Positions 34,876 through 47,274 of a stretch of DNA of 64,000 nt are shown here, piece after piece. A program made the translations under genes and the position numbers. How positions within the stretch are numbered: position 1 is the first letter of the stretch; the number at the start of each line of letters is the position of its first letter. Source of the stretch: Albugo candida (taxonomy: Eukaryota > Oomycota > Peronosporomycetes > Albuginales > Albuginaceae); the NCBI GenBank assembly GCA_905220665.1, contig CAJNAR010000001.1, forward strand, positions 310,001 to 374,000, given 5' to 3'. The notes beneath the pieces are model-generated. The model saw only the letters and a list, made by a program, of their open reading frames with translations, made no database searches and was not told where the DNA came from.

Positions 34876-35675
34876 ATGGGTGCAGGTAGTTCCATAGCTA
34901 AAAAGAGTGCATGTAAGGAGAGCGAAAATTCGGTCGTTTTCATTGAGCCTGCAATAAGTTCCAGTGACAAAGAATCCAGCGCACAAACAGGAACTGATCA
35001 TATTTCTCACTTACAGAGTCTTCAGGACACACTCGATTCGGATGCTTCGCGAGCAAGTTGCATTCGCGTTAGAAATGAAACAAGCACTAAGCTGCGGAAC
35101 TCCGTCAAAGATTCCGAAGATTGTAACGGAAAGCAGATGAGAAACAATGACGCTGGTAGTGTAGTAAATTCTTGCAGTCCATCGAAGCAGGCAGAAGCTT
35201 CGAGGGCTTCGAGGAAGATATTCGAGTTTATGACCAGGTGGTATAAAAATAAAGGCAGCACGACGGCAGTAATTGTTCAGACACCAATCCAGACTCATAC
35301 TTCGAGTTCACGACCAAGAAGCAGCGTTTCTGAAATGCTTGATTCCATCACAATCGATAAAGTATGTTATTTGCAACTTTTCACTGAATAAACCCAAACC
35401 TCTTCTTCCAATAGGCAAAACGAAATTCTACGGAAAGTAATGAGCTTGTATGGGATTGGAAAAGAGAAACTCCTTCTTGCCGAAAGAATACGTTAGCACC
35501 ACTCAACAAGACTCGCGAGCAGAATAAGCCAACTCAGACGGAAGCTCCTCACGAAAATACTATACTCCAAGATATCGAGGAAATGGGCGACGCAGATGAC
35601 CTGCATAGCCAGTCAGACCTTCAGTTTCGCGCACACGGTCACAGAGTGGTACGGCGATCACGTGATGGAAGATAG
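34876..35675 (+). CDS. Candidate N-myristoylated low-complexity protein
   Basis: Two exons (34876-35361 and 35415-35675) give 248 residues. It starts MGAGSSIAKKSACK, a good N-myristoylation signal (Gly2, Ser6, basic follow-up), with Cys13 available for palmitoylation. The rest is Ser/Asn/Glu-rich and apparently unstructured; a short conserved-looking segment KIFEFMTRWYKNKG lies near residue 115. No enzyme domain. It is likely a membrane-anchored adaptor or regulator, but its role is unknown. Divergent from the E2 gene (285 bp) and only 91 bp upstream of VPS11. Confidence 0.65.
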
Positions 35676-35766
35676 AATTTGAAATGGGTGTCTTTTTCTA
35701 TTGCATCGAACTCTTTGACATAGTAACAGTTAGACATATCATATCAAATGATAATTAAATTCTAGA

Positions 35767-38700
35767 ATGGCACATTGGCGGCGTTTTACCTTTTTTGATC
35801 GCGAAATTCTTAAAGAGAATGGAGAGCTCTGGATGAAGGTTGCACCCATTCGCATTGATAAATGCAAAACACATCACCGATTTCTTAATGGGCGTTAGGG
35901 AGTTTCAATAACATGCATGAGCGCGAACCGTGGCCTCATTTGTGCTGGCGATGCTGAGGGGTGTATCCATCTCTCCAATAGCCAGCTTGAAATCCGAAAA
36001 TTCCAAGCGCACAATCAATTTGTATCTCATATTGTCATGGTAGTGCATTGGATTTCTCAACCAATCGTATTGCTGAATAATCTGACAATGAAAATGTAGA
36101 TGAAACGAAGCAACATATTGGTATCTGTTGGCGATGGAATCGACCCAAGAACGAGCATGATACATGCAGAGAAGTCGGATGTCGACACAACATCTCGCAA
36201 AGTGAGGGTCGTATTCACGCTCTGAAGATTTTGTGGGATATATAGATGTATATGTAGGGAGATACTGGCGACTCAGAATCGACGGCAATGATACGCATTT
36301 GGAGAACAGACCAGCAAGATCGGGAAGGAAAACCGAAAATGCTGCAACAGATTCAGGTTTTCGCCAAAAGGGTAAGAAACTCAATGCAGAGCTGTACAAA
36401 TACTTGGTGCATGAATTGTGCTATAGTTTCCGGAAGAAGCTGTCACAGCATTTGCGGTCAGTGACGAGGTTTCGCAATGGTCTGTTGGTCTCAAGAATGG
36501 TGCAGTCATATTATATCGAAGCGATTCACGATTTCGTGTTGAGCGAATTGACCCGATATTGCTGCAGCCGGCCGGACAACATCCGGTTACAGGATTAGCA
36601 TTCACCACAAAACCTATCAATAACTCGCTGAATCACGTGTTCCTATATGCATCGACACGCCGGGGTCTTACTTGTTATCATTGCAATCAAGACGACCAAT
36701 ACATTGTCAAAGCTGTCGGGACCACTGGAATGCCGCCACGATGTGTCACGTTGGACGAAAGGGGTGTCGATTTTTGCTGTTCTTGTGTGAACGATGAGGG
36801 TGAAATCGCCGTCGGTCAACCTGATGCCGTCTATTTCTACACTACGGATGACAAATCCGTGTGCTTTGCTTTCGATGGCGAAAAAAAGTATCTTCATTTT
36901 TTCAAGCAGTACTTGATTGTTGCTCATGTCGACTCTCGTGGACGGCATCAAGTTAATGTTTATGACCTACAAAACAAGTTTATTGCATTCAACTGGACAC
37001 TTACCCACTCTGTTCCTTCGGAATCATCTGCAAACGTATCGAAAACGATGGTGGCAAGAGGAAAACAATCTCAGCCAAATCCCGGTGCTCGTTTCGGTCT
37101 AGATAAAATGGAGCAAATTCAACACATTGTGTCCGAGTTTGGGTCCATATTTGTTGTCTCATCGGCTGGCCATGTATATCGTCTAACTGAAAAGGATACA
37201 ACATCCAAGCTAGAGATTCTTTTTCGAAAAAATCTTTATTCGATTGCAATCTCATTAGCGTTCAGCTCCAACTACGATATCAATAGTATCGTTGATATTT
37301 TCCGAATGTATGGAGATCATTTGTATCAGAAAGGTGATTATGACGGCTCGCTTCGTCAGTACACCCGTACAATTGGACATTTGGAGCCATCGTATGTGAT
37401 TCGACGCTTCTTGGATGCTCAGCGGATTCACAATCTAACTAATTATCTAGAAGCGCTACATGAAAAAGCATTTGCTAATGCTGAGCATACTACTCTCTTG
37501 CTCAATTGTTTTACCAAGCTAAAAGATGTGAAAAAACTCGATGCTTTCATACAGCTAGAGGACGGAAATGTTGCTGGAGGACACACTTCACTGAATTTTG
37601 ATGTCGAAACCGCGATCAGCGTTTTATGGGAAATGTATCCGCAACACGCGCTCACACTCGCGAGGAAACACGAAGAGCATAGCTGGTATTTGAAAATTCA
37701 GCTGGACCAGATCAGTTATGTGGAATCTGATGGATCTACGACTTTGTCCGGAGCTGAAAAAGAGCGAGTGATCGATGCTCTAAAATACATTGAGCACTTG
37801 AGTTTTGCGGAAGCTGATGCAAACCTGCGAAAATATGGGCGTACGTTAGTTACTCATCTACCTGGTCCGACAACAGAGCTCTTGAAGCGTTTATGCACCG
37901 GAAAATTTGTCCCAGAAAAACCAGAGCTCAAGTCCAATCCCGCTGATTTTCTCCATTTATTTGTATCGCATCGGGCACAATTGAGAGAGTTCTTGCAATA
38001 TATTGTCGAAGTGGAGACTATCACTGATCCTTCTATTGGCAATACATTGCTTGAAATGGTTTTGACCGATGAAGGAAGCGAAGAATCACCAAACACAGAT
38101 AGGAAAGAAGACGCTGTTATGGCAATTTTGGACAATCCTCGAGTTCGTTATGACGAAGATCATGCGCTTATACACTTGCAAATGCACGGCATGAGGAAAG
38201 GGAAGCGGTATCTATTCAACAAGCTTCATATGTACCACATGCTGGTGCAACATCACATTGAAGAAAATGACGATCAGTCGATCATCGAAGAGGTACGCAA
38301 ACACGGTGATAAAGATCCAAACTTATGGTCATTAGCTCTCAAATACTTTGCTGAACGTGGGCCTTTGCCAAAAAATGCTTCAAAGTCGAGCAAATCAAGC
38401 ACCGAAGAATGGAAAGAGCTGCGTCAACTGCTAAGTATGATTGATACCAATCCTGTTATTCCACCACTGCAAGTCGTTCAAGTTTTAAGCCAAGCTCGAG
38501 ACCTACCATTATCGGTCATAAAGCCATACATCCTGAACCAGCTCTCACACAATCAGGAACTCATCGAAAGTGACGAAGAAAAAATAAGGGCTTTCAAGGC
38601 AGACACTCGTCAGATGAAGGAAGAAATTTCTCAGCTGAACAGTAAAGCCATCGTTTTTCAAGCCACGAAATGTGATTTATGTAACCACGATTTGGATTTA

Positions 38701-38982
38701 CCAGCTGTTCATTTCATGTGTCAGCATAGTTTTCATCTTAACTGTATTTCCGAGACCGATCGAGAGTGCATGACATGCTCCGTGGAGCATCGCCATATTT
38801 TGGGTCTGAAAACACAATTAGACCAAAAAGCTGGGAATCATGAACAATTTTACAATCAGTTGGAGACGTCCATGGACGGATTTGAAACGATTGCCGAGTA
38901 CTTCGGCAAAGGCATTTTCAAAAGGAACGAAATTCCCGTTGACGATCCAGCATTTGATTTTCAGTCAGGTGTGGATTTTTGA
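35767..38982 (+). CDS. VPS11: Vacuolar protein sorting-associated protein 11
   Basis: Full gene with several short 5' introns; the long last exon is open from about 36559 to 38982. The start MAHWRRFTFFDREI matches the VPS11 start (WRRFVFFDKE-like). N-terminal beta-propeller pieces join in phase (RGLICAGDAEGCIHL, FPEEAVTAFAVSDE, PVTGLAFTTKP). Diagnostic core: NVYDLQNKFIAFNW, GDHLYQKGDYDGSLRQYTRTIG, LEPSYVIRRFLDAQRIHNL, HTTLLLNCFTKLKD. The C terminus has a RING-H2-type finger: CDLCNHDLDL, HFMCQHSFHLNC, CMTC. VPS11 is a core subunit of the HOPS and CORVET tethering complexes at endosomes and the vacuole. Total length about 960 residues, as expected. Confidence 0.96.
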
Positions 38983-39783
38983 CCTTTCCAAATGTGACCG
39001 CCGGACGCTGTCAAATCGATAACATTTTCCGAATTACACGTCCTACAACGTTGAGATTGACTAACTCCCATAAGTGTAATGCCCATCTGCCACTTTCGCC
39101 TTGGCGCTTCATAAATTCTCTCGAGTAGCTACGATAAAGTCAATTTAGTTTTGTCTAATCCAACTACCCGCGGATTTGTTATACCGTTTTAACACCGCTA
39201 AAAGGAAAAAGGCATCAATGTGATGGATGCAAAGACAATGGCCTAAGTTTCCTCATACATCTGCAGGTAACGCAGCTCTGTCTGTCCAATTCCAAGTATG
39301 AGTGACATCTCGTTCAGGAATCTAAAACTTCCCAAATTCTACTAGATATGAGTTTCTTAGCAGCGAGATACGTGAAGGCCGTACTGCGACGAGATTTATA
39401 CTTCCATTCAATTTGTACGCTTTTTTCCATCCATGATTACTACTCATTCATAATAGGTAAGAAATCGGGAAGAAATCGTGTGCATGAAGTGCACAGAAAT
39501 ATATGTTGTATGATTTCCGATAATTCTCGTGCTTGTTTCCGCATCCATCAGCTTCACACGTGCTTTGATACCTTCAAGCTCATCGTTCTGCTGCTTTCCA
39601 TGTCATATTACTAATTCCATCGCCATTGTCGATTGCACGCACTTCGACTCCATTGACTGCTCAAAAAGAGATGTCTTGAATAATAATAGCGCTCTAGGCT
39701 AATTTTATCGACTTGAATGCTACATGTAACGAACTTGCGCTTGCAAGCGACGAATCATTCTGCGAATTGGCGCTACACAATAA
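38983..39783. other. Intergenic region without recognised genes
   Basis: About 800 bp between VPS11 and SPAG6. The plus frame 39348-39614 (88 codons) has no motif, no signal peptide of good quality and no splice support, so it is not called. The part next to 39784 should hold the SPAG6 promoter. Confidence 0.5.
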
Positions 39784-41313
39784 ATGGCGTCTACCTCTAT
39801 TTTGCAGCATTTTGAGGCGTATCAGAAAGCACGTGTGACTTTTGTTCAGGCTATCGCTGAGGCCTCCTCGAGACCACAAAATATCGAAGTCATGCAAAGC
39901 GCTGGAGTCATGCAATTGCTTCGACCTTTACTCTTGGATAATGTTCCGAGCGTTCAACAGTCTGCAGCGTTAGCACTCGGCCGACTCGCGAATCACAGCG
40001 ATGAGCTAGCAGAAGCTGTTGTTAGCAATGAAGTCCTACCACAGTTGGTATACTCTCTTAGCGCGCAAAACCGCTTCTACAAGAAATCCGCTGCGTATGT
40101 GCTACGGGCAGTTGCCAAGCATTCCCCGCAACTAGCCCAGGCAGTAGTTGATTCTAATGCATTGGAATCACTGGTTCCATGCTTGGAAGAGTTTGATCCA
40201 ACGGTGAAAGAAGCAGCCGCGTGGGCTGTTGGCTATATTGCACAGCACACAAGCGAGCTAGCTCAGCATGTAGTCGATGCCGGAGCTATTCCTTTGCTCG
40301 TACTATGCATGCAGGAACCCGAAGTTGCTATCAAACGAGTGGCAGCCTCAGCTTTAGGAGACACAGCCAAACATTCTCCGGAATTAGCACAAACTGTTGT
40401 CGATGCTGGAACAGTCCGATATTTGGCCCCTCTGATACAACATCAGGATGCGAAGCTTAAACGTCAAGTTTGCCAATGCATGGCACATATCGCAAAGCAC
40501 AATGTCGATTTGGCGGAGATCGTGGTTGAGGCAGAGATATTTCCAGCAATTTTATACTGTTTGAAAGATCTCGACCAAATTGTTCGAAAGAATGCAGCGA
40601 CTTGTGTTCGTGAGATTGCAAAACACACTTCAGAGCTTGCCAAAATGATTGTCAGTGCAGGTGGAATATCAGCTTTGGTCGACTTTATCGATGAAGCGTC
40701 AGGAAATAACAAATTACCTGGAATTATGGCACTTGGATACATCTCAGCCTTCTCGGAGACACTGGCTCTAGCTGTGGTTACTTGCAAAGGAATATCTCCT
40801 GTCAAATCAGCACTCATTTCTGAGCCTGAAGATCACATAAAAGCTGCTAGTGCATGGACCTTGGGACAAATTGGACGCCATACACCGGATCATGCGAGAG
40901 CACTAGCTGAAGCTGACGTTTTACGTCATCTGCTCGCGTGCCTAGTTCATGCTAATAGCTCGGATGATCTCAAGACCAAGTCGAAACGAGCCTTGAAAAA
41001 CATTCTGAGCAAATGCATGTACTTACAAGCACTACAGCCGCTGCTTAGAGAAGCACCTGTGAAGGTGCAAAAGTACATTTTAAGACAGTTCGCACAGCTT
41101 CTGCCTCAAGACTTGGAAGCACGACGATCGTTTGTACAAACAGGCGGGTTACAATTTCTTCAGGAGCTTGGGGAGTCAGCTGCAGGGAATATGACAAAAT
41201 ACATTTTGGAAATCAACAACTGTTATCCACCTGAAATCGTGGAGTACTACTCTCCTCATTATTCGAAGACCTTGCTGGATAGACTGGAAGATTATCAGCC
41301 ACAGATTCGCTAG
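39784..41313 (+). CDS. SPAG6: Axoneme central-apparatus armadillo protein SPAG6/PF16
   Basis: Intron-free, 509 residues, the full family length. It is made of about eight to ten armadillo repeats with the SPAG6 phrases LQHFEAYQKARVTFVQ, SAALALGRLANHSDELA, YKKSAAYVLRAVAKHSP, VKEAAAWAVGYIAQHT, RQVCQCMAHIAKHN and KAASAWTLGQIGRHTP, and the conserved end NCYPPEIVEYYSP. The protein stabilises the C1 microtubule of the central pair and is needed for flagellar beating. Its presence shows the organism makes motile flagellate cells (zoospores). The 3' end is 95 bp from a convergent coiled-coil gene. Confidence 0.98.
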   Translation: MASTSILQHFEAYQKARVTFVQAIAEASSRPQNIEVMQSAGVMQLLRPLLLDNVPSVQQSAALALGRLANHSDELAEAVVSNEVLPQLVYSLSAQNRFYKKSAAYVLRAVAKHSPQLAQAVVDSNALESLVPCLEEFDPTVKEAAAWAVGYIAQHTSELAQHVVDAGAIPLLVLCMQEPEVAIKRVAASALGDTAKHSPELAQTVVDAGTVRYLAPLIQHQDAKLKRQVCQCMAHIAKHNVDLAEIVVEAEIFPAILYCLKDLDQIVRKNAATCVREIAKHTSELAKMIVSAGGISALVDFIDEASGNNKLPGIMALGYISAFSETLALAVVTCKGISPVKSALISEPEDHIKAASAWTLGQIGRHTPDHARALAEADVLRHLLACLVHANSSDDLKTKSKRALKNILSKCMYLQALQPLLREAPVKVQKYILRQFAQLLPQDLEARRSFVQTGGLQFLQELGESAAGNMTKYILEINNCYPPEIVEYYSPHYSKTLLDRLEDYQPQIR

Positions 41314-41408
41314 CAAGTAGATAGAGGATGATGCAAGTCAGCACAATAGTCACTCGATCAAATAGGACTTGCACCTTATGTTTGATTCCTTGCCGCACCC
41401 AAATATGG

Positions 41409-42656
41409 CTAGAGAAATTGCCTGTCTTGCGAAAAAATTGCTTGTTCCATTTTACTAAGTTTTGTTGCGTACAGAACCATTTGTTCACCCCACTGTTCGA
41501 GCAGCGCTTCCCCTTTATCAGCTCGATTTGATGCTGCCCTTACGAGCGACATCAGTTTGCGTTCTTTGGCTTGCAGACGCTTTTCAACAATTGCCGAAAC
41601 GCTGATATTTGTTTACATCAGCGTGATTCTTCTTCAATGCCACGATAACCTCACCTGGTCTGCATCAAATCACCGTGAACGTATGCACGCAGCCTTTCGA
41701 TGTTTGCGTTCATGCTTTCTTGATTTGCTTGCTTCATCTTTTCAATGACTGAGATCACACTTTCGATTCCAGATTGAACCTTGGAGTCGATTTGCATCTT
41801 CCAAGAAAGCAGCCCATGATCCAGCTTGCTATTTAAGACCTGTTGTGTTTCTTCTAACCTCATTCCTAAAGCATTCTGCTCAGTAACAAGAGATGCTTGC
41901 ACTCGTTCGCAAAGTTTTTCCCTGTTCTCCCACACATGAGCCCCCAGCTTTTTCTCGATGGAGCTGTGCATCTCTCCCAAACGTTTATCGACCTCGTCAA
42001 GTAAACACTTCTGTGAGCGTTTTTGGCGCCTGTGAGCTATTTTCTCATCCTGCGTTCTTGCATCAACTCTCTTCACAATCTATCAAATTCATATGAGCGA
42101 AGAAGTGGATGACATCGATCCGTACCTGCTCCAGCTCTTCCTCGATTAGCTGAATCTTCCGCTCCATCATGAAATGCTTGTTTTCTTCGGTCTGAGAATA
42201 AATGTAACAGCCAGGTAGCATGAGCGCATCTTTTATTCACTACTAACCATTTCGCTAAATCGCGAAATGAAGTTCCTCTCACATAATGCGAGGTGTATTC
42301 TTACTTTTTTTGGGAATGATTAATATGCGGGCTCATCGCCTTCATCGTCGGCGCGTGTCGGAATGATCGATGATGTTCACAGCCAACGGGCAATTCAAGT
42401 ATTTGCTATGGCTGACTTTCAGTTGGGATCAACTCACAATGTCGTGATCTACGGACCTCCTTGAGTGCGGCCAATTGGATTGTTATAGACTCGACCGCCT
42501 TCCACAATGGCTGAACGATTGCCTGCACTCAGAAAAGCTGAGTTGTTCAGCTTAGATTCACAAAAGCTCACTGACCTCAACGTGAGCCCATTCCTTAGTA
42601 TCTAACGAGCGATCGTGACTCTTAAGGATCGCTTTCTCGCTCCATACAGCCTCCAT
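41409..42656 (-). CDS. Coiled-coil protein, unknown, possibly cytoskeletal
   Basis: About seven exons on the minus strand join in phase from MEAVWSEKAILKSHDR (ATG at 42656) through CERNFISRFSEMTEEN, FMMERKIQLIEEELEQI and VDKRLGEMHSSIEKKL to a last exon ending LSKMEQAIFSQDRQFL with stop at 41409. The product, roughly 330 residues, is almost wholly charged heptad-like helix without a globular domain. I do not recognise an orthologue. The style (long continuous coiled coil with regular Lys/Glu) resembles basal-body or striated-fibre proteins, and it is convergent with SPAG6, but that is weak evidence for a flagellar role. Confidence 0.65.
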
Positions 42657-42942
42657 GATTCAGAGATATGAAAAAAATTGCAAATAAGAATGCGTGTTTA
42701 GAATAATTCCTACAAAGTTGACTACATTGGCAATCAAATTACAAGCTGACCATGGACGCATTGGGCAATATCAAGCAAAAAATGTTCGACATTGCTGAAT
42801 GGGTGCATTGGTCACAACTCACAAAATGATATAAACCTTCTTATCGCTTCCGAACCGAATGGTATTCATCATAAGAATAGCCACTAGTTACGGAGGGGCT
42901 ATTCGAGTGAGAAACCGGGTCCAAAAACGCGTAATGCGGTCT

Positions 42943-44130
42943 TTATAGTACCAATTCTTTTACGGTCTCCCAAGTGAAGTCGGCGTCATTGCGTCCAAAA
43001 TGCCCATAAGTGGCAGTTTTGAGCATGATTGGTCGCTTTAATTTGAGATCACGCTGAATGACACCAGGACGCAGATCAAAATTCTTCTTGATGACATCAA
43101 TCAGGTCAGCATCGGTCAAACCTGACTTGACGGTTCCGTACGAGTCTACGTGGACGCTTAGTGGATGCGGTACACCTATAGCGTACGAGAATTGCACTAG
43201 CAAACGTTGTGCAAGGCCTTGCGCTACGACTGATTTTGCAACCCAACGAGCTGCATAGGCAGCAGATCGGTCGACCTTGGTAGTATCCTTACCAGAAAAA
43301 GCACCACCACCATGAGCTCCCCATCCTCCATAGGTATCGATGATGATTTTGCGTCCCGTAAGCCCAGCATCTCCATGTGGACCACCGATAACAAAACGAC
43401 CTGATGGATTCAAGTGGTAGATGGTGTGATCATCCAGATACTTTTCTGGAATAACGGCTTGAATCACATGCTTCATCAAATCTGCAGCAATTTGCTCGTT
43501 TGTTACATCTTCAGTATGTTGAGTTGAGATAACAACAGTATGCACTCTCTGTGGAATCATACAGCCATTCAATTCCTTATATTCCACGGTGACTTGAGTC
43601 TTGCCATCCGGCAGAATCCAATCCAAAGTTCCGTTCTTGCGGACTTCAGTAAGACGCGATCCGAGCTTTGTAGCTAGAACGTGTGATAGCGGCATGAACT
43701 CATCCGTCTCATTAGTTGCATAGCCAAACATGATTCCTTGATCGCCTGCTCCGATCTCTTCTTCTGTCACAGCGTCCACAGATTGCGCAATGTCTGGAGA
43801 TTGCTGTTCAACAGCCACAATCACATTAACAGTCTTGTAATCTAATCCTTTGGCCGGGTCATCATAACCGATTTCCTTGACTGTGTCACGGATGATTTTT
43901 TCATAATTGACGACGGCTTTGGTCGAGATTTCACCAAATATCATGATCATACCAGTTTTGGCGCAGGTCTCACATGCAACACGTGAATTTGGATCCTCCA
44001 TGATGCATGCGTCAAGAATGGCGTCGGAGATCTGGTCACATAATTTATCTGGATGACCTTCATTCACAGATTCGGAAGTAAATAAGAAAGTGCGGGCAGA
44101 GGTCTTTTCTACCGGATCCGATTGAGTCAT
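42943..44130 (-). CDS. S-adenosylmethionine synthetase
   Basis: Intron-free, 395 residues, the usual eukaryotic length. Motifs: [17 protein letters not shown] (methionine/ATP binding, about 21-37), [15 protein letters not shown] (127-141), [20 protein letters not shown] and the P-loop-like [19 protein letters not shown] (about 273-291), and the end [12 protein letters not shown]. The enzyme makes S-adenosylmethionine from methionine and ATP in the cytosol. It marks the right edge of the gene-dense part of the window; nearly 2 kb of spacer follows upstream of its start. Confidence 0.98.
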   Translation of the reverse strand: MTQSDPVEKTSARTFLFTSESVNEGHPDKLCDQISDAILDACIMEDPNSRVACETCAKTGMIMIFGEISTKAVVNYEKIIRDTVKEIGYDDPAKGLDYKTVNVIVAVEQQSPDIAQSVDAVTEEEIGAGDQGIMFGYATNETDEFMPLSHVLATKLGSRLTEVRKNGTLDWILPDGKTQVTVEYKELNGCMIPQRVHTVVISTQHTEDVTNEQIAADLMKHVIQAVIPEKYLDDHTIYHLNPSGRFVIGGPHGDAGLTGRKIIIDTYGGWGAHGGGAFSGKDTTKVDRSAAYAARWVAKSVVAQGLAQRLLVQFSYAIGVPHPLSVHVDSYGTVKSGLTDADLIDVIKKNFDLRPGVIQRDLKLKRPIMLKTATYGHFGRNDADFTWETVKELVL

Positions 44131-46088
44131 AGTACTTGAAATTTCACGGGTTTGGTGAGCGAAAGTGTGCGAATTGCGAAATGAACAAAGTGTTCAGTGC
44201 GGGAGAAGGACTGGTCACAATGCTTTCGAAGCCTTTCGATCCAATCAAGTCGTGCACGGCTGCAAGTATCATACTTAAAGTATTAAGTAGGTAAACCAAT
44301 CAGAGTCCGCATTATTGCCAGGTCATTTTGCAAAAGTACGGCTCTAATTAGAATTATTGAATGCTCATAAATTACATTTTTACGACTAAATGTATTCGTA
44401 TATCATATCGTAGCCGTGTTCCAATCCATTCTACTTTCGTTAGCATGTTGACTAAAGTACTCCAACAATGGCTCAGAAGTACGTTCTAAACGAAGGGATC
44501 AAAAATTAAAATAAGCGGAGCAACTATGTTCACCCACGCATATTTATAGTCTTGTTGCATTCTGCTTCTACCGTGGTAGTAGGGGATACATGACGCAACG
44601 CACGTTAAAAGCCTTCAGTACTCGTCTTTTCGCATTGTGTACGCGTTGCGTTTGAGAGGAAAGATGAAAAGTCCGGTTACGGCAACTTTATATTAAGTTC
44701 CGCCACTTATGGTGCAGGAACTACTGATATGACATAGCTTTCGTAATAAATAGCTGACAATTTTGTTCGTGGCACATTGTACCCGCATTGAACATCATTA
44801 GGTTCCGAATAGGATCGGTTACTGTAGCGAGTATAATCCATATTGACACGACGAGCTATTTCTCCGCAAAATTTCAAAGCCAATCCGACTTGCAAATTTA
44901 CCGCATTACACACTATGCTACATACAGCTCCGCTCAGTTAGAACATGAGACGTTTAGACTATCATGACACTCTTTTTTCAACAAAATATCGGATCGAGTT
45001 GCAAGTATGCTGCTCTTGTTATGGAGTAACTTCACAGCACTTACTAACGCTTGTAATAATTGAAATTCTGCTTCGTCACGTCGATGGATCTCAAGGCGTA
45101 GCCGTAAAAGCAGTACATGACATGCTGTAGTTCTTAGGGAAGTAAGTACGGCTCAAGTAAATCACGGATCGTTGCTATCATCATAACGCAGCAACCATAT
45201 ACGACGCACATAAACGCACTCATAGTCGTAAGTAGAATAGTCAATCTATCAGTAGTGATGCACGTGCACGATGAGTTCTCGTTGAGAGAGCTCAATAATA
45301 TGAAGTTCTCCGCCCCGAACATATTGTCGTCAATATTGCTGGGAGACCGGCTACAATGAGTGGCGCGATGAGCTACGATATAGAAGGCCTAACAACGTAC
45401 GAAGCTGCTGAGGCGGCATGTCATAAAAAGCAACTTTACGAAGGCTCAAAGAAGATTGGCATACACAATATGTTTCAATGTTGTGCATACTACGGTGGAA
45501 GCAAACAAACAGCTAAGGAAAAAAACAAGCAAAAAATTACGAAATCAAGATTCTAGCAGATTGGCCGGTAACCTCTCGGACTTCTTGTCATGTGACCAAG
45601 ATGCTTCTCTTCGGTCAAATAGTCCCCAATGAAACCGTACATTCTCAATTTGATTCTGAAGTCAGAGTCTGACCATATTGGTGACATTTGCGTTCCTCAA
45701 ATACAATTTGCCAATGTCAACTATCTAAGGTGACCTTGCTTTTTATCATAAAAAACTCACCGATTAATGGTCCGCTTTGCCCAAATCGCCCAATTTCCAC
45801 TCCGGATGATCAGAAAAAAACAAAGATAGATTGCGGTACGGCTTGGTGCATTACACGATTCACAATACCGCTTCTCCTTGCTTGCGCGTCTGTCATCTCT
45901 TCGTACAGGGGTAAATGGAGAGGTAGCTGCTCCCTGAGATGCGACATTACTTAGTTGCCTGAGAACTGATCGATCAAAAAATCACAATTGGCAGTGCGAT
46001 CAGAGGAAACCACACAAATTGAGGTTAATGCCTGATATGATGTTGACCTTGTTCACTACCATCTCTGAACCAGTACTTGAGTGCATCA
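44131..46088. other. Long spacer, no supported gene
   Basis: About 1.96 kb between the divergent SAM synthetase and helical-repeat genes. Short frames (for example minus 44913-44707, plus 45356-45556) have no motif or splice chain. By the block model given under findings, a decayed transporter copy might be expected at this place, but my eye alignment to the transporters was not convincing. Confidence 0.4.
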
Positions 46089-47158
46089 ATGCCTTCACTT
46101 CGCGCGTCTATTTCCATCTCTCAGCGTACGCTATTGTCCTCCAAATGCAAATACCCCGTGTCACGTCGGCATATTAGTCAGCATGCATGTCCATACTTGA
46201 ATCAAAAGCCGCTAACGTCGTGCTGCGACCGCATCTATCGCGCGCCAAAATCACAACCTTTTTTTACGAAAAATGTGATGCAGATACGATCGTTCGTAGG
46301 CAATGTGGAATATCCAAAAATCGAAGGCTCTAGTCTAGACTTGACGAAAAATATGCTGAAAATCGGGAAGTTGCTCTCGATTCCGACCGCTCCTCTGTAT
46401 CTTACAAAGCTGAAACTAGAATACGCAATCACACACATGGAGACCCAAGAAGAGATTCAACTCATGCAAGAATTGCTTTTGTTATGTGATACAAAATGCG
46501 TGTATCCAAGCACGTATGTCATCGGCACCTTTATTAATTCTTGTCTTCGAAATGATTTGGCAGAAACAGCACTTCAGTTCCTCCGACAAGCTCGCTCTCT
46601 TGAAAAGTATCTTCCTGGAAAAAGCCTTGTCCGTGTCCTGCGGCATTACACTGAGCTGATTGATGCATCTGATGAAGATGAAGCGAAAATAGAAGAATAT
46701 GAAGCGATCATCGACGAATTGGTAGCTAAAATGGATACATTGACAAGTCCAATTTCAATGATATGTTATCTATTCAAAATTGAGAATGCTAAGCGTCGAG
46801 GAGACACCAAACTTGCAGTACAAATTGCAAAAGAAGCGGCTGATGAAAAAGCAATCAACGCGCATATGATTCTGAAGCTACTGGAGCCCATCGACGAAGA
46901 CGAAAATATTGAAGAAAAGGTAAGAAATTATCTCAATACTTGTGTATGAGCATCTCATTTCTTTTTCTCGTGAAGTTTCGGGTGGCAAAGTACTTGATGT
47001 CTAAGGGAGATGTGTATTCGAATGAGAAACTAGAAGTGTTTTTGCAACGAGCTGGTACGCAATTTCAGAAGCCTTCTAGTTTGAAGGGGCAAACGATGAC
47101 GGACAAAAGGAGTGCCGAATTAAGAAAACATAAAGGAAACCATGCATCCACTGATTGA
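46089..47158 (+). CDS. Mitochondrial helical-repeat (PPR/TPR-like) protein
   Basis: Two exons (46089-46919 and 46976-47158; 56-bp intron) give 337 residues. The open frame starts at a TTG, so the ATG at 46089 (MPSLRASISISQRTLLSSK) is used. The first 70 residues are basic, Ser-rich and acid-free, a typical mitochondrial leader. The body is alpha-helical with a repeat-like unit TYVIGTFINSCLRNDLAETA and later RRGDTKLAVQIAKEAADEKA, which resembles PPR or TPR hairpins but does not match a signature exactly. If it is a PPR-like protein it may act on mitochondrial RNA (inference). Two decayed copies of this gene occur at 51.4-52.2 kb and 61.2-61.7 kb. Confidence 0.75.
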
Positions 47159-47274
47159 GATTTGAAGTCGTAATCGAAATATCACAAACGGTCGACGCAA
47201 ATGTCACTAGAACAGATAGTTTTGTTAATGAGGTGGACACAACATCGGACTCTAATAAAAACATCGACTTGAAA

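Noticed and set aside
35905..36399. Minus-strand open frame of 164 codons
   Set aside because: It is antisense to VPS11 exons whose plus-strand translation matches the family.
39348..39614. 88-codon plus-strand frame in the VPS11-SPAG6 spacer
   Set aside because: Composition and lack of any domain or splice support make it likely to be chance.
45600..46030. Possible decayed transporter copy left of the intact helical-repeat gene
   Set aside because: The block model predicts one, but only scattered short words could be aligned by eye.
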